16,029 nucleotides of DNA from Funneliformis mosseae (taxonomy: Eukaryota > Glomeromycota > Glomeromycetes > Glomerales > Glomeraceae): the NCBI GenBank assembly GCA_910592005.1, contig CAJVPP010002165.1, positions 1-16,029 of the forward strand, in the 5' to 3' direction. Position 1 is the stretch's first letter. Each line of letters begins with the position of its first letter. The notes below the pieces were generated by a model, which was not told the DNA's origin, made no database searches, and saw nothing but the letters and a program-made list of their open reading frames with translations. The position numbers and the translations under genes are program-made. Positions 10,340 to 16,029 of this stretch are shown one piece after another.

Positions 10340-10351
10340 ATACACATATAA
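10340..10351 (-). other. Mutated HUH catalytic motif of the Helitron Rep
   Basis: The family reads EFQKRGLPHxHIL here. The remnant reads KRGL, then Leu-Tyr-Val-Tyr, then IL. CCA to TTA and both CAT codons to TAT are all C-to-T changes. The two metal-binding histidines are therefore gone, which removes nuclease activity. Confidence 0.85.
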
Positions 10352-10762
10352 TAATCCTCTTTTCAAAATTCAATTACATGTATATGAACAATAACTCTCT
10401 CAAATATACCTTTTATAAAAAATCATAAGTAATTTCTTTTAATTTTAATTTAAATACCCTTATAATAATATTAGATCAATCATTTGCTTGTTGGTTTGGC
10501 AAAACTTTAGTTTTAATTTCTGATCAATTAGAATTGTAAATGACAGTGACAAATAAATCAGGTTTTATATATTCTCTAATAATTACTATAAAGTCTTGAT
10601 ACATTTATTGCATGTATCTGATTAATTTAGTAAATGAAGATGATAAGATTATTTTTTTTTCTAATCTTATCTTTATAACATCTTTATCAGTAATAATATC
10701 ATGTAAACCTAAATATATTTACTTCTGTAATATTATTGCATTTTTTTATATTGTTATCTTAC

Positions 10763-10787
10763 AATACTAATGACTGAAATTAGTATT
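10763..10787. other. Stem-loop, 9-bp perfect stem
   Basis: AATACTAAT (10763-10771), a 7-base loop GACTGAA, and ATTAGTATT (10779-10787). It is next to the left inverted end of the small insertion. It could be a terminal palindrome of that element. No poly-T terminator follows. Confidence 0.6.
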
Positions 10788-11017
10788 AATGCAAGATTAA
10801 CAAAGGGATTTAGCTTTTATTTGATATGTTTAGGGAGAGTTCTGAAGGATTTACAATAATTATTACTTCAAATGGTAATGTATATTTAGAATAAACTTTA
10901 GGATTTTATTAAAGAATAAAGAATTCGATATAATTATATTTATTAGCATATAATTGCTATTAGTATTTATCTTGTTGGTGATAAAAACTAATTGAGTTCT
11001 AATTGTATACAGTTAAT

Positions 11018-11057
11018 TATCTCCTGTTATCTACTGCTATCTATTGCTATCTAATAT
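11018..11057. repeat. 10-bp tandem repeat (TATCTACTGC-like), 4 copies
   Basis: Four consecutive 10-mers: TATCTCCTGT, TATCTACTGC, TATCTATTGC, TATCTAATAT. It lies inside the small insertion in the Helitron Rep region. Confidence 0.7.
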
Positions 11058-11229
11058 TCTCTTTTTTAACCAAGTCCTAAAGCTATCCTATTTATACTAA
11101 ATTTGCTAATATAAATAAATAAAATACTAATTGATTATAAATAATAAATGATTAATAATACAAAATGATTAATAATATAATAGAAATTTTCTGGTGACTT
11201 CTGGGTTTTTTGTGTAATCTTTGTTTAAT

Positions 11230-11325
11230 TTATTCTCTCGTTTTCACCATCTTTATCATCTAATATGATGCAATCAATATACTTTTTAGTCACGTGTGTC
11301 ACATGATCTTTTGGATTAATATCTT
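11230..11325 (-). other. Short coding-like fragment inside the small insertion
   Basis: The minus strand reads EDINPKDHVTHVTKK and then YIDCIILDDKDGENERIN before a TAA, open for about 33 codons. Base composition is less AT-rich than its surroundings. It does not belong to the Helitron, whose frame stops and resumes on either side. I do not recognise the family; it may be a remnant of the inserted element's own protein or captured host sequence. Confidence 0.35.
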
Positions 11326-11338
11326 CCTATAACAATAT

Positions 11339-12905
11339 TATTTAAATGATTTAATTTATCTTTAGCATATTAATCTACTAAATATTGCTGAAATAATCTT
11401 TTAGTAAAGTGTAATATACTTTTTATTTATTTAAATCTCTAATTTGCATTCGATAAGCTGCAAATTTTCTAATTGTTACTCATTTTCTTTTCTTTTAGTT
11501 GATTTTTTAATTCTTCATCATCTACAAGATTAATTTTCTCATTATCATTATTTATAGGTTTAATTTCCTCATTATTATTATCATTATCTACAGGTTCAAT
11601 TTTCTTATTATCATTATTTACAGGTTCAATTTTCTCATTATTATTATTATCATCAAGAATAATAGGATTAACTTCATCATCTTCTTTATCAGGTGTATAT
11701 ACTCTTTCTTTATCCTTATCTTTAATTGAGACAGATTCTAAATCAAGATTTTCAAAAAATTGGGTTACTTCAGAATGGCTAATATTTTATATAATTTTTT
11801 TTTATTTGTATTCTATTTTTAATTTTAAATTCAAATTCAAGTATAGATTCAATTATATTTACTCTTAAAATATTATCATGTCATCCATATTCACCATAAA
11901 AAAATAGCAAAAGATATTGTAATAGATTATAGTACTATTTAATTCAGAGATATGTTTTAAATATCTTTCATGAGTTTGAATAATAAATATCTCAATATTT
12001 AGGTTAAGTATTATAGTTATAAATAAGAATTGCAACTTCTGATGCTATTAGTTTATTATATTATCTCATATTCCTACCATATGTATTATAAATAACTATT
12101 CTCCATTGTGAATTATTAGATTTACTTTTGATTTTAGTTCCTGAGATTACAAATTACTCAACAAATGGATTATTCTCTAATAATTTATCTTATAATACTT
12201 TAAGTATTTTAGCATTTAAATTTGGAAAAATTTCTTATCTTTTTTGAAGTTGATAATTCATATTTAAATCATAAAGTAAATCTAAGAAAATGTTAGTTTT
12301 TGATCATTATCTCTTGGTATTAGATCACCAATCTGATGATATAATTCGTCTTGAATTCTAAATATATAAATCCCTTTTAGCATTTATAAGTTTTTCATCA
12401 AATTTTACATCTAAAAATATGAATGCAAGAATCTAATTGTAAGCTCTGATTTGAGTACATAAGGTTCATCTAATTTTAAATTATTTTAAGTAAGTAAATT
12501 ATATAAAATTTGTGGAATTGGAAGAAGAGATATCAATACAACCTGTCTATTTAAACAATAGAATCTTTTTGTCTTATTTTTTCATTTTAAAGTATAATAG
12601 TATTCACAAATGTTATTTATTCTTTTAAATATATGTCCACTGTTTTCTATTTTATCTTCTATATAATTATTTATATTACAATGTTCTATCTTTAAAATTG
12701 GACTATTAATTTTTTTTTTTATAATATATTTCTTATGATTATAAATCTTTTATTATTCTTTATTTACAATATATTTATTGTGATCATAATTCTTTTTTTG
12801 TGTTGTGATTTTATTCTATTTGATGGTCCAGCTTCTATACTTTTTTCTCTTAATTATTGATCAAGAAATCTTTTTATGGCTTGTCTCTTATTATCAAGTT
12901 TTTAT
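11339..12905 (-). pseudogene. Helitron N-terminal region, decayed
   Basis: This is the upstream part of the Helitron protein. Near 12890-12780 the strand reads LDNKRQAIKRFLDQ, a stop, LREKSIEAGPSNRIKSQHKK, a basic leader. Then CEYYYTLK-stop-KNKTKRFYCLNRQVVL (about 12610-12540) fits the family's Cys-rich segment that ends GKVxLP. LLPIPQILYNLL, FDEKLINAKRDLYI, FRIQDELYHQIGDLIPRD (about 12375-12320), IFPNLNAKIL and ENNPFVE follow. The block that ends FPYGEYGWH in the family is present with TGA for Trp (11881-11883). After an Asn/Asp-rich stretch, KFAAYRMQIRDLNK and RLFQQYLVD (about 11490-11370) open the Helitron_like_N domain, and the piece ends at KLNHLNN where the small insertion begins. Gln codons recur as TAA. 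Start codon not identified; 12905 is the limit of recognisable coding sequence. Confidence 0.88.
11472..11795 (-). repeat. Asn/Asp-rich repetitive insert in the Helitron protein
   Basis: An uninterrupted frame of about 108 codons, striking among decayed neighbours. It runs NISHSEVTQFFENLDLES, then ERVYTPDKEDDEVNPI, then four imperfect copies of a 10-12-residue unit of the form NNDNxEKIEPV (DNA units of 30-36 bp, about 11520-11658), and ends before a TAG at 11469-11471. It sits between the GEYGWH block and the AAYRMQIR block, where family members normally have a shorter linker. The unit length is a multiple of three, consistent with expansion while the frame was still translated. Confidence 0.75.
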
Positions 12906-13343
12906 TTCTTTTTTCTTTATATTTATATTTAGATTATAAATATTTATATATTTTGTTATATTTGTAAAAAAAATTTATAAATTTTAATAAAAATGTTTTA
13001 ATATTTTAAAAAAAATATGTAAAAAAAATGTTAAATTATTTAAAAAAATTGAAAAAATTATTTTTTTTTAAAAAAAGAATTCAAATATGATTTATTATTA
13101 TATATATATATTATCTGCATATAATTAAATGTAAATATAAATACATAATACTATTTTTATTTTCGATTGTTTTAAAATTAGTTTTTTATTATTTGTTTAA
13201 TTTTTTAATAGAATTTGATTATAGATTATCAGTTATTTAGTTTATAAATTATTTATTTTTAGTTAAGTTAATTTAATATGTATAATTTTTTATTTTTATT
13301 TTTATGTAATATGATAGATCTTTTTATATATTTGTTTTTTTTT
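12906..13343. other. AT homopolymer region without genes
   Basis: Long A and T runs around 12960-13080 and T-rich sequence to 13343. No coding or structural feature could be supported. It would contain the Helitron promoter and 5' end, but neither could be located. Confidence 0.5.
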
Positions 13344-13500
13344 AGCTTCAGGTAATTTATATTTATTTATTAAAAAAGCATTATTTTTTTTCAGCTTCAG
13401 GTTTGGATAATTTATTCAGCTTCAAATAATTTCTTTTTTTTTACTTTAGGTAATTTTTATTTAACTTCAGGTAATTTCTTTTTTGCAGCTTCAGCTATTT
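13344..13500 (-). repeat. Degenerate repeat reading KLPEA-like on the minus strand
   Basis: About six copies of AGCTTCAGGTAATTT (near 13344, 13393, 13418, 13443, 13462, 13486) separated by T runs. On the minus strand, parts read KKLPEVK, KLPKVKKKK and KLFEAE, with TAA stops in between, so this may be the wreck of a lysine-rich repetitive protein region. It lies upstream of the Helitron N-terminus and could be a divergent leader of it or an unrelated gene. I do not assign a function. Confidence 0.5.
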
Positions 13501-13719
13501 TTTTTTAAAGTTTATTTTTTTTTTAATTTTTAATTTTCATTTGATTTTTTATTTTTTTTTAACTTTGTTTTTTATTTATTTATTATTTTTTAGTTTTTTT
13601 TCTTTTTTAACTATATTTTTAACTTTTTTAACTTATTTTTTATTTGGTTTTTTGGTTTTTTTTTAGTTTTTAATTTCTTTTTTTTTTAGTTTTTATTTTA
13701 TTTAATTAATATATTTTTT
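13501..13719. other. T-rich tract
   Basis: Almost pure T with scattered A and a few TTTTTGGTTTTTTGG and TTAACTTTTTTAACTT motifs. The minus strand would be extremely Lys-rich but has many stops. No gene is supported. Confidence 0.5.
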
Positions 13720-14830
13720 TTTATTAGTTTCTTTGGTTCATTAGTTTTTTTGGTGATGATTTGTTAGTTCTTTTAGTGGTTCATTAATTTCTTTAATAAT
13801 TCGTTAATTCTTTTGGTAATAATTTATTAATTCTTTTAATTGTTTATTTAGTTTCTTTAGTGGTAGTTTGTTAGTTCTTTTGATAATTCGTTAGTTCCTT
13901 TAGTGATAGTTTATTATTTCCTTTAGTATTTTAATTCTTTGATAGTTTATTAGTTTCTTTAATATTTTGTTTCTTTGGTATTTTATTTCTTTAGTGGTTT
14001 ATTAGTTCCTTTAGTAATAGTTTATTAGTTCTTTTAGTAATTTATTAATTTCTTTAGTAGTAGTTTATTATTTCTTTAGTAGTGGTTTGTTGGTTTCTTT
14101 GGTATTTTGTTTTTTTAGTAATTAATTAGTTCTTTTAGTATTTTATTTCTTTGGAATTTTGTTGATTCCTTTGATGATAGTTCATTAGTTCCTTTAGTAA
14201 TAGTTCATTAGTTCCTTTAGTAATAATTTATTAGTTCCTTAGTAATAGTTTATTAGTTCCTTTGATGATTTATTAGTTCTTTTAGTGGTAGTTTGTTATT
14301 GTCTTTAATGGTAATTCATTAGTTCCTTTGGTAGTAATTTATTATTTCCTTTAGTAGTAATTTGTTAGTTCCTTTGATAGTTTATTGATTCCTTTAGTAA
14401 TTTATTAGTTTCTTTAATAATTCATTAGTTTCTTTAGTGATAGTTTATTAATTACTTTATTAGTAATTTATTGGTTTCTTTGATAGTGATTCATTAATTT
14501 ATTTGATGATTTGTTAGTTTCTTTAATAGTTCATTAGTTTTTTTAGTAATAGTTCATTAGTTTTTTTGGTAATAGTTTGTTAGTTCTTTAATGATAATTC
14601 ATTAGTTTCTTTAGTAATTTGTTAGTTCTTTTAGTAATAGTTCATTAGTTCCTTTAGTAGTTAGTTATTTTTTTTAGTGGTAGTTTGTTGGTTTCTTTGG
14701 TGGTAATTTATTAGTAATTTATTAGTTCTTTTAGTAGTAATTCATTGTTTCCTTTGATAGTAATTCATTGATTCCTTTGGTATTTCATTTTTTTAGTAGT
14801 TTATTGATTCCTTTGATAGTTTATTCTTTT
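13720..14830. repeat. 1.1-kb minisatellite of 16-23-bp units
   Basis: More than fifty head-to-tail units built on AGTAATAGTTCATTAGTTCCTTT (23 bp; split as AGTAATAGTT plus CATTAGTTCCTTT). Shorter variants of 20 bp lack one AGT/TAG step, and 16-bp variants read AGTATTTTATTTCTTT. Differences between copies are mainly C/T and A/G. No frame stays open across it on either strand, and most unit lengths are not multiples of three, so it is not coding. The strands are strongly asymmetric: T- and G-rich on plus, A- and C-rich on minus. Confidence 0.85.
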
Positions 14831-14935
14831 TTTTCGTTCTCATTTATTTTTTAAAAAAAATAAAATACATTAAAAAAGTGTTTTAGTTAAAGAATTAATA
14901 CAAGTAAAAAATTTGAAGGTATAGTACGAAGGGCT

Positions 14936-15020
14936 ACTTAAAATAAAATAAAGAAAGAAAATTAAAAATAAAATAAAAAAATAAAATAAAATAAAATAAA
15001 AAAATAAAAATAAAACTAAT
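14936..15020 (+). repeat. (TAAAA)n A-rich simple repeat
   Basis: Runs of TAAAATAAAA and related steps follow the sequence GGTATAGTACGAAGGGCTAC. An A-rich tail after a less AT-rich motif could be the 3' end of an old retroposon, but no 5' part or target duplication was found. Confidence 0.55.
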
Positions 15021-15113
15021 TAAAATAAAGATTTCAGTAGATTTCATTATATCCATTTGTTTTTTAATTTTTTATATTATATCACAATTTTATTTATTAT
15101 TTATTCTGCTTTT
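15021..15113. other. AT-rich spacer before the retroposon
   Basis: Nothing recognisable; it forms the left flank of the retroposon target site. Confidence 0.4.
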
Positions 15114-15133
15114 AGTAATCAGTAGTTTTACAA
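15114..15133 (+). repeat. Retroposon target-site duplication, 5' copy
   Basis: AGTAATCAGTAGTTTTACAA, identical to 15920-15939. Nineteen bases are certain; the first A could belong to the A-rich tail in the 3' copy. Confidence 0.9.
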
Positions 15134-15148
15134 AGGGATCAGCGTTCC

Positions 15149-15160
15149 TAGTTCAATTGA
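15149..15160 (+). promoter_or_regulatory. Pol III A-box-like sequence
   Basis: TAGTTCAATTGA fits the A-box pattern TRGYNNANNNGG except for the last base. It lies 15 bases inside the element, as in tRNA-derived SINEs. Confidence 0.6.
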
Positions 15161-15203
15161 TAACAACTGAGCTCCTATTGTGGGTTACACTATGATAGCT
15201 ATA

Positions 15204-15213
15204 AGTTCAGGCC
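15204..15213 (+). promoter_or_regulatory. Pol III B-box-like sequence
   Basis: AGTTCAGGCC resembles GGTTCRANNCC with one base missing and one changed. It begins 55 bases after the A box starts, somewhat longer than usual, so this is a weaker call than the A box. Confidence 0.4.
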
Positions 15214-15919
15214 TTAGCTAAGGCATAAAACTAGATGATTTTCATAAGAATTTTAAATGTAACTGAATATGTAAGTATATAGACTAATATGCGTTAGAAA
15301 CTGGTTGATCGATTTATCAATCAACATTTATCATACCTAAATACTGGGTTTAAAGAACAAGTAGATGCAAATGAAGCCAAGGATCAACAGAAACTTGGCC
15401 TTCACTGATAGGTCTATAATGGATACTGTCTTACATCTTCAAATCTTAGGAGTCCTTATACAAGTAAGAAAGTGATAAACCAGTTATTAGTAGATCTGAA
15501 GTGCACTACAGACTGACTTGCACGCTGCAGCTGTGGGCTGAATCTTATTACCATTAGGATTAAAGATCAGGTTTTATTCATAAAAAAATCTGATTCCTTG
15601 ATTTTGGAAGTTAACAATAGGATAAAATCCTATAAGTATTTAGTAAAAACAGTGCATCAATCACTGTGGCTGAAGTGAGTCCTCTATCTAATTTTGGTAA
15701 TCAGTAAAAATCCATTTGGGGTCAGTTGATACAGAAAACTGAGGTCAAATCCAATTGACTATAAAACTATACACTAATAGCAACTTGCATAGGTAGGTAT
15801 AAGTAACGAGGTTGCATGTTGTTCATTCACATAAGACCTAAGAAGAAAGGCAGGTTAGCAATTGTAATCTTCCTCAACCTTTATCTTCGAAGTGATATAC
15901 CGTAAAAATAAAAAATAAA

Positions 15920-15939
15920 AGTAATCAGTAGTTTTACAA
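15920..15939 (+). repeat. Retroposon target-site duplication, 3' copy
   Basis: Exact copy of 15114-15133, directly after the A-rich tail. Confidence 0.9.
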
Positions 15940-16029
15940 TATATCTAAAAAGGTAGCATGACTTTATTTTATAGTGACTTACTGGTATAATACAAAGGAT
16001 TGCTAAAAGTCTCTAAACACTATTTTTAG
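15940..16029. other. Right-edge sequence, unassigned
   Basis: Flank of the retroposon. Bases 15984-16009 resemble 14918-14943 (19 of the first 25 identical, mostly transitions), hinting at a shared old repeat. No gene is seen. Confidence 0.3.

Larger units (their letters stand above)
7783..10747 (-). pseudogene. Helitron Rep nuclease and helicase, central part
   Basis: Reading down the minus strand, the Rep part shows GLHDIIT, SSSFTKLIRYMQ, a stop (10605-10607), MYQDF, KPDLFVTVIYNSN then a stop where NPNWPEI has Trp (10524-10526), and VFKLKLKEITYDF. The HUH motif PHxH has become LYVY (10340-10351). Then come IIPYNPYLC, KYDCHINIKIC and VKYLYKYIYK (about 9960-9930), which keeps the Rep tyrosines. 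The helicase follows: SLRNKERFYLKILLSQIHGA with YEAVYTINRNVYDTF (open segment 9321-9632), FFVDNLEIMKK for Walker A FFVDGPGGTGKT (about 8900-8860, destroyed), IAVALSGIAALLL then TAHSRFKI (about 8820-8745), DFR-stop-ILPVV (stop 8531-8533), LTVNMRIK, EFLNILMLCRIPSHHLVLKV, NSTRL, RVFIPQIRLTLS and finally HQF at the hAT junction. More than a dozen stops and several frameshifts. Confidence 0.94.
10748..11338. mobile_element. Small inserted element with inverted ends, about 591 bp
   Basis: Helitron coding breaks off at KLNHLNN (about 11339) and resumes near 10745 with the region leading to YLGLHD, though the family has only a few residues between. The intervening DNA has inverted ends: 10748-10757 ATATTGTTAT against the reverse complement of 11329-11338, exact over 10 bp and about 18 of 24 when extended inward to 10771 and 11315. 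Flanking ATAT may be the target duplication but is ambiguous in such DNA. The inside holds a perfect 9-bp stem (10763-10771 with 10779-10787), a 10-bp tandem repeat and a short open frame. Probably a MITE-like or decayed DNA transposon of unknown superfamily. Confidence 0.62.
1262..12905 (-). mobile_element. Decayed autonomous Helitron, split by insertions
   Basis: A single Helitron can be followed on the minus strand across three separated pieces. In order they carry the N-terminal region (12905-11339), the HUH Rep nuclease and most of the PIF1-like helicase (10747-7783), and the last helicase motifs (1481-1262). The conserved blocks occur once each and in the canonical order, so this is one element and not several. 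Interruptions are a hAT transposon (1490-7782) and a smaller element with inverted ends (10748-11338). Helitrons move by rolling-circle replication using Rep plus helicase; this copy cannot, because of many stops, frameshifts, a broken Walker A motif and loss of both Rep histidines. The terminal TC and hairpin-CTRR ends were not found, so the outer limits are those of the coding remnant. Confidence 0.9.
15134..15919 (+). mobile_element. tRNA-headed retroposon (SINE-like), 786 bp
   Basis: The element is bounded by perfect 19-20-bp direct repeats and ends in AAAAATAAAAAATAAAA directly before the 3' repeat, which is the signature of target-primed retrotransposition. It is much less AT-rich than its surroundings. 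The first 80 bases resemble a tRNA: TAGTTCAATTGATAAC matches a D-arm and Pol III A box, and AGTTCAGGCC resembles a B box. No long open frame is seen, so it would be non-autonomous and depend on LINE proteins. At 786 bp it is long for a SINE, so the body may contain another source sequence, or only the head may be Pol III-derived. Identical target repeats, in a window where older elements are heavily decayed, suggest recent insertion. Confidence 0.8.

Noticed and set aside
5326..12905. Alternative genetic code (stops read as Trp or Gln)
   Set aside because: TGA and TAG both replace Trp, TAA replaces Gln, and frameshifts are frequent. Ordinary decay by C-to-T changes explains all of this; ciliate-type codes do not read TAG as Trp.
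1262..12905. Two separate Helitrons
   Set aside because: The 1262-1481 fragment starts at exactly the residue where the central piece stops, and the junctions are the hAT target duplications, so one split element is the simpler reading.
13720..14830. Repetitive protein gene on the minus strand
   Set aside because: Units of 16, 20 and 23 bp break every frame; stops occur within one or two units in all frames.
15134..15220. Functional tRNA gene
   Set aside because: The D-arm-like A box is good, but no complete cloverleaf with a matching acceptor stem can be drawn, and it forms the head of a longer element with target duplications.
1..16029. Organellar or Dictyostelium origin from the extreme AT content
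   Set aside because: Organelle genes are absent, and nested hAT plus Helitron elements with these motifs fit a fungal nuclear genome better. This remains an inference.

Overview
The window is extremely AT-rich eukaryotic DNA with long A/T homopolymers, short tandem repeats and no intact protein gene. I read it as a transposon graveyard. The decayed proteins (a BED-finger hAT transposase and a fungal-style Helitron Rep-helicase with FRQILP and LTVNMR motifs), together with the base composition, suggest an arbuscular mycorrhizal fungus (Glomeromycotina, for example Gigaspora or Rhizophagus). The organism is an inference from family resemblance, not proven.

Layout. 1-1261: AT-rich spacer with several short tandem repeats and an unassigned open frame at the left edge. 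1262-12905: one old Helitron on the minus strand, in three pieces: N-terminal part 12905-11339, central Rep-helicase part 10747-7783, and last helicase motifs 1481-1262. A 6.29-kb hAT transposon (1490-7782) sits in the helicase gene, and a roughly 590-bp element with inverted ends (10748-11338) sits in the Rep region. The hAT insertion is very well supported: it has matching inverted ends and an 8-bp target duplication, and conceptually removing it with one duplication copy restores the Helitron frame at the expected residues (QFP.RLAF...TINK).

Inside the hAT, a dead transposase (7489-5326) is followed by a 3-kb array (about 1895-4850) of 26 tandem units averaging 116 bp. Each unit holds a near-invariant 34-nt block bordered by splice-like signals (T-rich tract plus TAG before, GTAAG after). 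The units also form a three-unit higher-order repeat of about 350 bp. This array is the most unusual structure in the window.

12906-15113: homopolymer-rich DNA, a degenerate repeat that reads KLPEA-like on the minus strand, a 1.1-kb minisatellite of 16-23-bp units, and an A-rich simple repeat. 15114-15939: a 786-bp retroposon with a tRNA-like head, an A-rich tail and 19-20-bp target duplications.

Both large transposons died through C-to-T and G-to-A changes. Conserved Trp codons became TAG or TGA, conserved Gln codons became TAA, and both Rep catalytic histidines became tyrosine. Order of events: the Helitron came first, then hAT and the small element inserted, then AT-biased decay acted on all of them.
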